Positions 37,201-45,258 of a stretch of DNA of 64,000 bases are shown here, piece after piece. The translations under genes and the position numbers were made by a program. Position 1 is the first letter of the stretch; each line of letters begins with the position of its first letter. The DNA comes from Chryseolinea soli (lineage in GTDB: Bacteria; Bacteroidota; Bacteroidia; Cytophagales; Cyclobacteriaceae). The notes beneath the pieces were generated by a model. It did not search any database and was not told the DNA's origin. It saw only the letters and a program-made list of their open reading frames with translations. The stretch is from NCBI RefSeq assembly GCF_003589925.1, contig NZ_CP032382.1, positions 434,001 to 498,000 of the forward strand, read 5' to 3'.

Positions 37201-37550
37201 AACAACTGCAAGAGTTGATGCGCAACGACCAGATCGCCTCCTGGTTTAGCGAAGCCTGGGACGTGCGCACAGAAATTCCCATCCTCATGCCCGGCGGCGC
37301 GGAGAATCGCATCGACCGCCTGCTCATCAAAGACAAGAAAGCCGTGGTCATCGATTTCAAAACGGGCGAGCCGGCCAAGGCCGATCAGCAACAAGTTTCG
37401 GAATACATGGAGATCCTCCGGCAAATGAATTTCACCGACATCTCCGGACATTTGCTCTATATCAAGAAAGGCGAAGTCATTTCCGTGCCGCGCGGCAAAC
37501 CAAAGGCCGTGCGCAAAATAGACGACAAGCAGTTGGGGCTCGGTTTCTAA
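34215..37550 (+). CDS. UvrD/RecB-like (AddA-type) ATP-dependent exonuclease subunit
   Basis: Up to 1111 residues. SF1A helicase motifs in order: Walker A SSAGSGKTRTLAKAY (~49-63), Ia VTFTNKATQEMKDRI, Walker B/II LIDEFQDTSAMQW, III VGDVKQAIYRWRGGD, V LTVHKSKGLQFKYVI, VI LLYVALTRAEAGLMV. A C-terminal PD-(D/E)XK nuclease follows (NRIDRLL and VVIDFKTGEP). This is the AddA/RecB arrangement: processive unwinding and degradation of double-strand ends for recombination. The expected AddB/RecC-like partner is not adjacent. The start is uncertain: homologues begin close to the Walker A motif, whereas the only ATG in frame adds ~45 unusual residues, so a non-ATG start nearer 34330 is possible. Confidence 0.9.
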   Translation: MIKKPLSRNIHSVRCVCRGLFRKFQVHFLAFRHFNLSHFLDKLFSIYRSSAGSGKTRTLAKAYLLLALRYRADYFKHILAVTFTNKATQEMKDRILAYLDDFANGRANELAEEIKKELELDDNTFQQYAQEAQAAILHKYAQFSISTIDAFFQKVIRSFTREAGLVGDYRLEIEQDAVLEEVIDNLIDELGANKELTDWVVEFAKENLENERAWDVRQSLLEFSNEIFREEFKDIEDQVIKTTGDRKFFNTLRATLWQQRNFFTNKVTGPAREAVAILSEWDPSDIHYGKGSGIYGFLEQFASEKKLKEIRPPGDRLPTYLTAENWPSKKCRDRRGLIAVAEQKLIPILRQLMEDYELNYKKSLSAEVALQNLYVFGLLSDISRKLREYKDENNLMLLADAPKFLNGVIQDSDTPFIYEKVGSFYRNYLIDEFQDTSAMQWKNFLPLLVNSLDQGYTSLVVGDVKQAIYRWRGGDLKLLQQEIEQHIGPARVSVKELSSNFRSALVVVDFNNKVFEKASAMVALETGQSIPKEAYHDITQKISRTEEGFVQVKFLQEEADVSWKDQALEEVPRYLEKLQEMGVPLKDIAFLVRKNEEGQEIVAHLLQYKNSGHAKPGCSYDVVSNESLRLDGAASVNLLLGAMRYLLNPDDAIARAQLGYEFAKLHEPERSLTDVFAVTNQVFFEGNLPDAFKKEKAALKKLPLFELTETLVDIFKIGNISGEIAYLLAFQNLVLEFYTREKNDLGAFLEWWEANKQKKSVQVSGDVDAAQILTVHKSKGLQFKYVIIPFCSWNLDHDSLRAPHLWVTAPEQPFADAGFMPVKYSSTLQQTYFAGYYETERTRSYLDNLNLLYVALTRAEAGLMVMAPHPDVRKKNVAQLLYNSLPKEDEKQWNEAHQEFNAGTWTTSSTPTRHDDSALGLPVYTSFRWRDKLVMRQSAKTFFEDTPSEQQEKISYGIYLHTVLSRIAYAQDIPDTLDRIVLEGLITHEQKEVLYEQLQELMRNDQIASWFSEAWDVRTEIPILMPGGAENRIDRLLIKDKKAVVIDFKTGEPAKADQQQVSEYMEILRQMNFTDISGHLLYIKKGEVISVPRGKPKAVRKIDDKQLGLGF

Positions 37551-37557
37551 GACACTC

Positions 37558-37593
37558 AAAAAAATAGCCCTTGCCGCATCGCAGCAAAGGCTA
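37558..37593 (-). terminator. Terminator after the GIN-domain gene
   Basis: On the minus strand TAGCCTTTGC pairs with GCAAGGGCTA (one G-T pair) around a nine-base loop, followed by seven Ts. It lies between the convergent stops of the AddA-like and GIN genes and serves the minus strand. Confidence 0.82.
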
Positions 37594-37615
37594 CTCTCCT
37601 CACGACAATGAGTCG

Positions 37616-38365
37616 TTAATTCAGTTTGTTGATCTCGGCGTGGCCAAAGATGAGGCCTCGGTTTACGCTGGCATCGCCCTGATAGGAAACTTGAGACTCG
37701 CCAAAGGCATTCACCTTCAGTTGGTCTTGGGTGTTCAGTTTGATGTTGCTTTCGCCAAAAATGTTGGCGGTGGTGGAGTAGCTCTTCAGTTCCTGGGTGT
37801 CGATCTTGTTCTCTCCAAAGAGTTTATATTTCTGATATTCGGCTTTACCACCTTTGATCCGGAGCTTGTTCTCACCATACAGACTGGTCTTCATATATTC
37901 GGCTTTTACAGAGGCGAGGGTGATCTCATTTTCGCCGTAAGCTTTCAAAACAAATTTCTCGGCGCGCAGCGGGGTGGTACAGGTCAGTTCCTGGTTGCCT
38001 CGGATCTCGAGATGTTCCAATTCTTTATAGGTCACATAGGCCGTGATGCTCACATCGCGGTAGATGCTGCGTTTGTGGTGAGGGTTCACATATTCGTTCG
38101 GCTCGGTCACTTTGGCCTCGTCCAGGTAAACGCGAAGGGTGTGGTGTTGTACGGTGATGTTGATTTTGTCGGCGCTCACGTTGTTGTAGACCAGGCGGAT
38201 GCCTTCGTGGTCGCCTTGTTCCAGGATCAGGTTCACGCGGGGCGATACCACCACTTTGCGGAAGGGCTTCAGATCTTTGGTGATTTCTTTGGCTTCCTGG
38301 GCGCAGGCCACCTGCACAGCGGCAGCAAACAACACGAGGGAGAGGAGGTTTTTCGGAAATTTCAT
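37616..38365 (-). CDS. GIN-domain (DUF2807) secreted protein
   Basis: 249 residues. Signal peptide MKFPKNLLSLVLFAAAVQVACAQ, then the head-GIN/DUF2807 pattern: KPFRKVVVSPRVNLILEQGD, and a regular series of short strands each built around S/G-E-N or G-E-S (LKAYGENEITL, TSLYGENKLRI, YKLFGENKIDT, ANIFGESNIKL, NAFGESQVSY). This repeated ladder is typical of a right-handed parallel beta-solenoid surface or periplasmic protein common in Bacteroidota. Function is unknown for the family; the pattern suggests adhesion or envelope association. Its own terminator follows; upstream is an FtsX permease on the same strand, 152 bases away. Confidence 0.88.
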   Translation of the reverse strand: MKFPKNLLSLVLFAAAVQVACAQEAKEITKDLKPFRKVVVSPRVNLILEQGDHEGIRLVYNNVSADKINITVQHHTLRVYLDEAKVTEPNEYVNPHHKRSIYRDVSITAYVTYKELEHLEIRGNQELTCTTPLRAEKFVLKAYGENEITLASVKAEYMKTSLYGENKLRIKGGKAEYQKYKLFGENKIDTQELKSYSTTANIFGESNIKLNTQDQLKVNAFGESQVSYQGDASVNRGLIFGHAEINKLN

Positions 38366-38517
38366 AAAGCTTGTATTAATGCGTTTTCAATTTTGTTTCG
38401 AAGGGGTTTGCTCTTAGACAACCCTCCCCTGACTTACCCCTATTGGCTATCCGGATTTTTTCCGGCCGGCCTGGATACTATGTAGACTAAAAAAGAAAAA
38501 GAAAGGTTGCACCAACC

Positions 38518-40938
38518 CTATTCATTTCTCAGGGATTTTACCGGATTGCCCGAAGCCGCTTTCACGGCCTGGAAGCTCACCGACGCAAAGGCGATGACCA
38601 ATGTGATCCCCCCGGCAATGAGGAAGGCTGTCCAGGGAAAAGCGATGCGGAAGGCAAACTGGTCCAACCACCGGTGCATGACCCACCCGGCCACGGGCCA
38701 GGCCAACAGGTTCGCCGTGACGACCAACTTGAGGAAATCCTTGTTGATCATCAACACCATGTCGCCCACCGTGGCGCCCATCACCTTGCGGATGCCGATT
38801 TCCTTGGTGGCCTGTTCGGCTTTGAAGGTGGCCAGCCCCAGCAAACCCAGGCAGGCGATAAAAATTGCCAGCGAGGTGAACACCGTGAAGATCATACCGA
38901 GGCGTTTCTCGGCTTGTTGTTTGGCCTCGAAGTTCCAATCCAGGAACTCGTATTCAAACGGGGCGTCCGGTGCATATTTTTTCCAGAACGACCGGATGAG
39001 GGCCAGCTTTTCCTCGGTGTTTCCCTTTGTTATGCGGATCGCCATTTCCCAGTTGGGCTCCGGTCCCAGCACCACGGCCAGGGGCTGCAGCGGTTCCTTG
39101 AGCGACTGAAAATTAAAATCCTGTATGATGCCGATCACTTCGCGCTGCCGCCCGTCGTGATCGTAGTTAGTAACGAGCTTCTTGCCGTTAAATTCTTCCC
39201 ACCCCAATTTTTTTGCCGCCGTTTGGTTTAGGATGACTGCATTGCTGTCGCCGGGGATCTGCGCAGAGAAGAACCGGCCCTTGACCATCTTGTAACGCAT
39301 GGTTTCCAGGTGGTCGGCATCCATTTCGTAAAGGGCCAGCAGGTATTCATTGTCGGAGTCCACCGGTTTGAACACCGATTGCCAGTCCACCTGCGGCGGC
39401 AGACGGTTGGCATAGCTGGCCGAACTGATCTCGGGGTATTCCATCAGCGCCCGTTTAAAAGCGACACCGTTTGCCCGAAGGTTCTTCGTATGCAGGAGAT
39501 TGATCACATTGGCCTTGTCGAACCCCAGGTTGGCGCCTTGTATGAACCGCAGTTGCTGGTATACCACAATGGTGGAAACGATGAGCACGGTCGAAATAAA
39601 AAACTGGAAGATCACTAACAGGTTCCGCAGGCTGAAATGCTTCCGCGGCAACCGCATTTTCCCGGTGAGCACCTCCACGGGGTTGAACCGCGCCAGGTAG
39701 TAGGCCGGGTAACTTCCGGCCAGCAGCCCCACCATCGCCACAGAAATGGCCAATCCCCCAAAGAACGCCGGCGTGAAAAGCGTATCCAAGGTCAGCCCTT
39801 TGCCAGTAAAATAATTGAACACCGGTAAGGCGACCATCACCAAAAAAAGCGAAATGAACACCGCCACGATCACATAACTATACGACTCCACCAGGAACTG
39901 CCCGACCAGGTTTCGGTAGGGCGCCCCGATCACTTTGCGCACACCCACCTCGCGGGCACGTGTGGCGGAGCGGGCGGTGGACAGGTTCATAAAATTGATA
40001 CACGCCAGCACGGTCACCAGCAAAGCCACCGACCCGAAGATATAGATGTATTGAATGTCGCTGTTGGGCTCGATCTCGTCGCCGAGTTGCGAGTGAAGGT
40101 GAATGTCCAGCATGGGCTGGGCAAAGAAATGCAGGCGGTTGCCCCGCGATGTGAAAGCAACCCAATCCGAATGATTCTGGTGACCCAGTTCATGGCCCAC
40201 TTTCTTTTCCGTCAAGGCATTCAGGCGGCGCATGGCCTCTTCGGCCGGAACTCCCGGGTTGAGTTTGAAATAGGTCACAAGCCGGCGCGTCAGCCAGTCG
40301 CGGGCATGGGCTTCGTCCCACGACGACAGGGAGAGCAGCATCGTGAAGCGGAAATGCGAATTGAGCGGCGGGTCTTCGGCGATGCCACTCACTCGGGCAT
40401 TGTAGCCCTGGGCCAGCGCGAGCGTCTTCCCAAGCGGTGTTTTATCGCCCCGACCTTTGTAGTCAAAATAACGACGGGCCGTGGATTCAGTGATGACGAT
40501 CTTGCGCTCGCCCCTCAACACAGAGTCCGGGTGACCTTCGATCAAATTAAAATGAAAGAAGCGGAAAAAATTGTCGTCTACCAGCAGCAGCTTGGGTTCC
40601 GTGAACGCCCGGTCCTTGTAGCGGACCGGAAAAGTAGCCCAGCACGCCATGCGCAAGGTGCCGGCCACACCCGGGATCTCCTTACGCAACACGTCCGCCA
40701 CCGGGCTGCCGGTTTGGGTTGAGCTGAACGAGCGTCCCTCCAATGCGCCCGAAAACCCCAGCCGGTAGGTATCGGCCGCGTCGGGATGGAAGGTGTCGTA
40801 GCGCAGTTCGTCACGAATGTAAAGGATGATGAGTAGCGTGCTGGTGATCCCGATGGTAAGGCCCGCGATGTTGATAAGGGAAAATCCCTTATGCCGCAGC
40901 ATGAAGCGGATCACTATTTTCAGATAATTCTTTACCAT
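38518..40938 (-). CDS. MacB/FtsX-type ABC transporter permease 4
   Basis: 806 residues from MVKNYLKIVIRFMLRHKGFS; an ATG four codons upstream is an alternative. Double-FtsX architecture: TM1 ~20-42, first periplasmic domain, signature ACINFMNLSTARSATRAREV then GVRKVIGAPYRNL (~residues 315-350), linker TM ~425, second periplasmic domain, and the C-terminal unit with GLLGLATFKAEQATKEIGIR then KVMGATVGD. It ends NPVKSLRNE like permease 2. It lies 11 kb from the other three and on the opposite strand. As with the others, no ATPase or adaptor gene is adjacent. Expansion of this class is common in Cytophagales genomes; substrates are unknown. Confidence 0.92.
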   Translation of the reverse strand: MVKNYLKIVIRFMLRHKGFSLINIAGLTIGITSTLLIILYIRDELRYDTFHPDAADTYRLGFSGALEGRSFSSTQTGSPVADVLRKEIPGVAGTLRMACWATFPVRYKDRAFTEPKLLLVDDNFFRFFHFNLIEGHPDSVLRGERKIVITESTARRYFDYKGRGDKTPLGKTLALAQGYNARVSGIAEDPPLNSHFRFTMLLSLSSWDEAHARDWLTRRLVTYFKLNPGVPAEEAMRRLNALTEKKVGHELGHQNHSDWVAFTSRGNRLHFFAQPMLDIHLHSQLGDEIEPNSDIQYIYIFGSVALLVTVLACINFMNLSTARSATRAREVGVRKVIGAPYRNLVGQFLVESYSYVIVAVFISLFLVMVALPVFNYFTGKGLTLDTLFTPAFFGGLAISVAMVGLLAGSYPAYYLARFNPVEVLTGKMRLPRKHFSLRNLLVIFQFFISTVLIVSTIVVYQQLRFIQGANLGFDKANVINLLHTKNLRANGVAFKRALMEYPEISSASYANRLPPQVDWQSVFKPVDSDNEYLLALYEMDADHLETMRYKMVKGRFFSAQIPGDSNAVILNQTAAKKLGWEEFNGKKLVTNYDHDGRQREVIGIIQDFNFQSLKEPLQPLAVVLGPEPNWEMAIRITKGNTEEKLALIRSFWKKYAPDAPFEYEFLDWNFEAKQQAEKRLGMIFTVFTSLAIFIACLGLLGLATFKAEQATKEIGIRKVMGATVGDMVLMINKDFLKLVVTANLLAWPVAGWVMHRWLDQFAFRIAFPWTAFLIAGGITLVIAFASVSFQAVKAASGNPVKSLRNE

Positions 40939-41040
40939 GGAGTCTTGCAATATAGCAGTTTCAACGGCGCGCTCCGACAGAGTTTACACGACGGTGTCAG
41001 AAATACGGAGACGTTCTCTTCGTGTCTGCTAACGCATCGC

Positions 41041-41475
41041 TCAAAGGATGCTGGAGGCCTGGTCGCTTACACCGGAAACCGTGATACGATCATTGATCGC
41101 TTTCAGTGAATGGACGAATCCCATCTTATCCTTCGGGGAAATGATGACGTGACGCAATCCATTCCCATAGATGATCTCCATCCTGTCCAACGACAAGGCA
41201 GGAGCGCTTATCGGATTCCGTGTCTTGCTCACCCTGGTGATTCTTAAGATGTCGACGTCGATACGGATAATAAACGCACATCGTATTTCAAGAACATGAC
41301 CCTGAATTCTATAATGCGTACCAAAAAGAAAGGGAAGAGCAATGACCGAGGCGAGAATCAATCCCACGATAAGCCCATTCGGGTCGAACGGTGTTATGAT
41401 CAAAGGCAGGAGAATGGGGAGGGCGATCGCTGCACATAGGATCAATCCAACTTTTGATTGGTAAGTTTTTCTCAT
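41041..41475 (-). CDS. Small membrane protein with bacterial PH-like domain
   Basis: 144 residues. Two hydrophobic segments at the N-terminus (VGLILCAAIALPILLPLII, and LIVGLILASVIALPFLFG) are followed by a soluble part of about 90 residues with the bacterial PH/DUF304-like pattern HYRIQGHVLEIRCAFIIRID, then a strand pair and a helix (PKDKMGFVHSLKAIND). Such proteins place a PH-like module at the cytoplasmic face; function is generally unknown. It is flanked by permease 4 upstream of its stop side and the D-aminoacylase on the other side, all on the minus strand, but the gaps (over 90 bases) leave co-transcription uncertain. Confidence 0.75.
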   Translation of the reverse strand: MRKTYQSKVGLILCAAIALPILLPLIITPFDPNGLIVGLILASVIALPFLFGTHYRIQGHVLEIRCAFIIRIDVDILRITRVSKTRNPISAPALSLDRMEIIYGNGLRHVIISPKDKMGFVHSLKAINDRITVSGVSDQASSIL

Positions 41476-41566
41476 CTGTAAATGTGTTCAGGGCTCCAAT
41501 ATAAACAAGAGCGTCAAATCAAATAGGCCGCTCGATATTAAATATTTCTTTACGTTCAATGATGTT

Positions 41567-43153
41567 TTATCGCGCCATCACAAAGCCCGGCCCATGCAGC
41601 ACCACACCACTTCGTGTTCCCGTATGTTTTCCTTCGTCCACTACCAGTTGACCGTTCACGATCACATAACGAAACCCGGTTGAATAAACGTGTGGCATAC
41701 TAAATGTGCTTTCATCGCCCACAGTCTTCTCATCAAACACCACCAGGTCGGCAGCCATGCCTTCGCGCAAGAGACCGCGGTCGCGAAGTTGAAATTTCTG
41801 GGCGGGCAGCGAGGTCATGCGGCGCACCGCTTCTTCCAGGGGGATCACCTTTTGGTCGCGGACATAGCGTCCCAACACGCGCGCGTTTGTGCCATATCCA
41901 CGGGGGTGGGGCACGCCCGAACCAAAACGAATAATGCCGGCGTCGGAAGCAAACATGTTGAAGGGATACTTCATGATGTTCCTCAGATCGTCTTCGTTCA
42001 TGCTAAAGAACACCATTTGTGCGCCGCCTTTGTCGATCATCTCCAGGATGGTCTCCGCTTCTTCCACGGCTTTGGCTTTGCGTCCCTTTGCGAGATTTAC
42101 TTCCGAAATGTTTTTACCATTCATCAAGGTGTCGGCGCTGTAGCGCGCCACCACGGCATAGCTATAACTTTTCAATTGTTTGCCTTTCAAGGTTGCCAGC
42201 ATTTCAGTTTTTATTTTCTGATGGATCGTCGCATTGTTCAATCGAAAATGAAGTGAGTCGGTGCCACCGGAAAAAGCCCACGTAGGCAAAACGGTGTTCA
42301 ACGAAGTGCTACTGGCCACATACGGATATTGATCCACTGTAACATCAATGCCTTCACGCCGCGCTTGCTCCACCTGTGCCAGTGTGTTTGCCGAGCGTCC
42401 CCAATTGGGTTTGTAGGTAACTTTGAAGTGCGAGATCTCCACGGGCATATGCGCTTGTCGTCCGATATTGATAGCTTCCTCGATGGCCTGTGTCACATGG
42501 TCGCCTTCATCGCGAATGTGCGACGCATACACGCCGTTATACAACGACGCAGCCTTCGCCAAGCCAATCACCTCGGGTGTTTTGGAATAGGTGCCGGGCA
42601 CATAAATGAGACCCGTGGAAAAACCAACGGCGCCATCTTTCATGGCCTGCTCCACCAAGGCTTCCATCTTCTTTTGTTCTTCGGGCGAAGGGTCGCGTTG
42701 GGTATCGCCCATCACGGCACGCCGCACGCTGTTGTGACCAATGAGCGTGGCTACGTTCACAGACGTTTTCACACTATCGAGTTGCCCGAAGTAGCGGGCC
42801 AGCTCGGTGTTGGATGAGCCACAATTGCCGGTCACCACCGACGTGACACCATCATAAATGAAGTTGCCCGCAGTGGGCACCGTCAGGTCATTGCCTTCGA
42901 TGTGGGTGTGCACATCGATGAAACCCGGCGCCACGACCAGCCCTTTCACGTCCAGCACCTTGCGGGCCTGAGCGGCATTGAGCTTACCCACAGCCACGAT
43001 CTTCCCATCGCGGATGGCCACATCGCCATAGAACCAGGAGTTGCCGGAACCGTCGATGATCTTGCCGCCCATGAGCAGCAGATCATACGTTTGCGCGGCC
43101 AGCGGGGCAACGGACAGAACAAAAGCAGAAAGAAACAGGAAGAGCGAGCGCAT
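41567..43153 (-). CDS. N-acyl-D-amino-acid deacylase family amidohydrolase, secreted
   Basis: 528 residues with a signal peptide (MRSLFLFLSAFVLSVAPLAAQ). Amidohydrolase superfamily: metal-ligand pair H82-T-H84 in APGFIDVHTHIEGND, the D-aminoacylase-type Cys ligand C111 in TGNCGSS, later YASHIRDEGD and VEISHFKVTYKPNWG His-bearing blocks, and the closing LLREGMAADLVVFDEKTVGD segment. Enzymes of this branch hydrolyse N-acyl-D-amino acids or similar N-acyl amides with one or two zinc ions. The export signal places it in the periplasm, suggesting scavenging of D-amino-acid derivatives, for instance from cell walls (inference). Length and motif order are complete, so it appears intact. Confidence 0.9.
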   Translation of the reverse strand: MRSLFLFLSAFVLSVAPLAAQTYDLLLMGGKIIDGSGNSWFYGDVAIRDGKIVAVGKLNAAQARKVLDVKGLVVAPGFIDVHTHIEGNDLTVPTAGNFIYDGVTSVVTGNCGSSNTELARYFGQLDSVKTSVNVATLIGHNSVRRAVMGDTQRDPSPEEQKKMEALVEQAMKDGAVGFSTGLIYVPGTYSKTPEVIGLAKAASLYNGVYASHIRDEGDHVTQAIEEAINIGRQAHMPVEISHFKVTYKPNWGRSANTLAQVEQARREGIDVTVDQYPYVASSTSLNTVLPTWAFSGGTDSLHFRLNNATIHQKIKTEMLATLKGKQLKSYSYAVVARYSADTLMNGKNISEVNLAKGRKAKAVEEAETILEMIDKGGAQMVFFSMNEDDLRNIMKYPFNMFASDAGIIRFGSGVPHPRGYGTNARVLGRYVRDQKVIPLEEAVRRMTSLPAQKFQLRDRGLLREGMAADLVVFDEKTVGDESTFSMPHVYSTGFRYVIVNGQLVVDEGKHTGTRSGVVLHGPGFVMAR

Positions 43154-43219
43154 GGCGTTTAGGTTTTGTACGCATTGAAAATAAGGGATGACCGGCAGTT
43201 ATGCCAACATAAATGCCTC

Positions 43220-43227
43220 TATCTTTG
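43220..43227 (+). promoter_or_regulatory. -7 box abutting the SF1 helicase start
   Basis: TATCTTTG matches TAnnTTTG and ends seven bases before the ATG at 43235. If used, the transcript would be leaderless or nearly so. No perfect -33 TTG is seen at the ideal spacing. Confidence 0.45.
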
Positions 43228-43234
43228 CCGGCTC

Positions 43235-45160
43235 ATGACGTCATCGCGCGAACAACTGCAGAAAACCCTGGAGCTCATCAAACTCGAGCGCCAGGCCGAC
43301 CTGGAATATTACCGGCAGAAAGTATTACTCCGGTCGCTCCACCAACGTACCCAGGATGGCACCACCTGGTATCCCCTGCGTTTGAAGCGCGACTACATCG
43401 GCACGGGCGAACGCCTCATCATCGAAGTAGAGCGCACCACTCACCGTGAACAACCCCACGCCTTCCAAAGCGGAAAATCGGTGAATGTTTTCTCCAACGG
43501 CTCCGGCAAACCGGACCGCGACCACGTCAGCGGTGTCATCAACTATGTGCGCGACGACAACATGGTCATCACTCTCAATGCCGAAGAGTTGCCCGATTGG
43601 ATTGGCGACACACTGCTCGGCGTGGACGTGATGTTCGAGGAAATGACCTATCGCGAAATGGAGTTCGCCTTGAAAGAGGTGATGAAGGCCGAAGAAGATC
43701 GCGTGGCCGGACTGCGCGAGATCCTTTTGGGAACGGCTACGGCCCAGCGCGAAAAAGAACGCCCTGAAAAGCCCGCGCCCACGCCCGGGCTGAATGCCAG
43801 CCAGCAGCAAGCCCTCGACCGCATCGATGGCATGGATGTCGGCTTTATTCATGGACCACCCGGAACCGGCAAAACAACAACCCTCGTGCAGGCCATCGCG
43901 CGCACGGTCAGGGAAGAGCAACAAGTGTTGGTCTGCGCACCCAGCAACGCCGCCGTGGATCTGCTCACCGACAAATTGAGCGAACAGCAACTGAGTGTCC
44001 TCCGCATCGGCCACCCTGCCCGCGTGACCGAACAAACGCTCAGCAAAACGCTCGACGTACGCATCTCCGAGCATGCCCACTACCAGGAACTTCGCGCCCT
44101 GCGAAAAAAAATGGAGCAACTCCGCAGCTCGGCCTTAAAATTCAAGCGCGACTTCGGCTACCAGGAACGTCAACAACGCAAGATGCTGCTCCAGGAATCC
44201 AAAGCGTTGAAAGCCGACGCTGACTTACTGGAATTCTATATTGTGAACGACTTACTGCAAAACACGCAAGTGATCTGCTGCACGCTGGTAGGCTCGTCGC
44301 ACCCTGTGCTGCGGGGCAAGAAGTTCAAGACCGTATTCATCGACGAAGCGGCCCAGGCATTGGAACCGGCGTGTTGGATCCCCATCCTGCGGAGTCGACG
44401 CGTGATCTTTGCGGGCGACCATCAACAGCTTCCGCCCACCATCAAATCCAACGAGGCGGCGAAGCAAGGCCTTGCCAAAACGCTTTTCGAAAAAGGCATG
44501 GGCCGCCAGCCGCAAACATCCACCATGCTCACCGTGCAATATCGCATGCACGAATCCATCATGAAGTTCTCGTCAACCTATTTCTACCAGGACGAACTCG
44601 TTGCCGACGACAGCGTGAAACACGAATTGCTACGACCCAATGAGGCTCCCATCGATTTCATCGACACCGCCGGCTGTGGCTTCACGGAAGAACAAGACGA
44701 AGAAACCCTGAGCCGCTTTAACGAAGAGGAAGGACGTTTACTGATGAGCCAGGTGGAGGCGCTGGTCGAAGGGATTGGCCAGGATCAATGGATGGACCGC
44801 GGCCTTACGCTGGGAATCATCACGCCCTATCGCGCACAAGTTGACTACCTGCATAAACTAGCCGAAAGCTCTGCGACACTGGAGCCGTTGCACCGACTCG
44901 TTACGATCAACACGGTCGATGCCTTTCAAGGACAAGAACGCGACGTGATCGCTATCAGCTTTGTTCGCAGCAATGACAAAAGCGAAGTGGGATTTCTAGG
45001 AGACATCCGCCGCACGAATGTGGCGATGACCCGTGCGAGAAAGAAACTGATCATGATCGGCGACAGCGCTACTTTGGGATCACACCCGTTCTATTTGGAT
45101 TTGATCGAATATGTTCAAGAGGGTGGGTTTTATAAAAGTGCGTTTGAAATTATGGGTTGA
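43235..45160 (+). CDS. SF1B (Upf1/IGHMBP2-like) DNA/RNA helicase
   Basis: 641 residues from MTSSREQLQKTLELIKLERQ, the register expected for this family; an in-frame ATG 23 codons earlier lies upstream of the promoter-like box. An N-terminal OB-like/1B region (~1-180) precedes the helicase core: Walker A IHGPPGTGKTTTLVQAI, Ia CAPSNAAVDLL, Walker B FIDEAAQALEPA, III AGDHQQLPPTIKS, V TVDAFQGQERDVIAISFVRS, VI RRTNVAMTRARKKLIMIGD. The order and spelling match IGHMBP2/Smbp2-type 5'-3' helicases found widely in Bacteroidota. Probably a cytoplasmic nucleic-acid remodeller; the specific role is unknown. It diverges from the deacylase gene 81 bases upstream. Confidence 0.93.
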   Translation: MTSSREQLQKTLELIKLERQADLEYYRQKVLLRSLHQRTQDGTTWYPLRLKRDYIGTGERLIIEVERTTHREQPHAFQSGKSVNVFSNGSGKPDRDHVSGVINYVRDDNMVITLNAEELPDWIGDTLLGVDVMFEEMTYREMEFALKEVMKAEEDRVAGLREILLGTATAQREKERPEKPAPTPGLNASQQQALDRIDGMDVGFIHGPPGTGKTTTLVQAIARTVREEQQVLVCAPSNAAVDLLTDKLSEQQLSVLRIGHPARVTEQTLSKTLDVRISEHAHYQELRALRKKMEQLRSSALKFKRDFGYQERQQRKMLLQESKALKADADLLEFYIVNDLLQNTQVICCTLVGSSHPVLRGKKFKTVFIDEAAQALEPACWIPILRSRRVIFAGDHQQLPPTIKSNEAAKQGLAKTLFEKGMGRQPQTSTMLTVQYRMHESIMKFSSTYFYQDELVADDSVKHELLRPNEAPIDFIDTAGCGFTEEQDEETLSRFNEEEGRLLMSQVEALVEGIGQDQWMDRGLTLGIITPYRAQVDYLHKLAESSATLEPLHRLVTINTVDAFQGQERDVIAISFVRSNDKSEVGFLGDIRRTNVAMTRARKKLIMIGDSATLGSHPFYLDLIEYVQEGGFYKSAFEIMG

Positions 45161-45258
45161 GGGGTTTAGGAGCCGGTAGCTAGTTGGTCGTGGATTATTT
45201 TGTCCGGTCTGTGGGCGAGGGGAAAAAATATTTATTTTCACGTTCAAAACCTGTTTGT

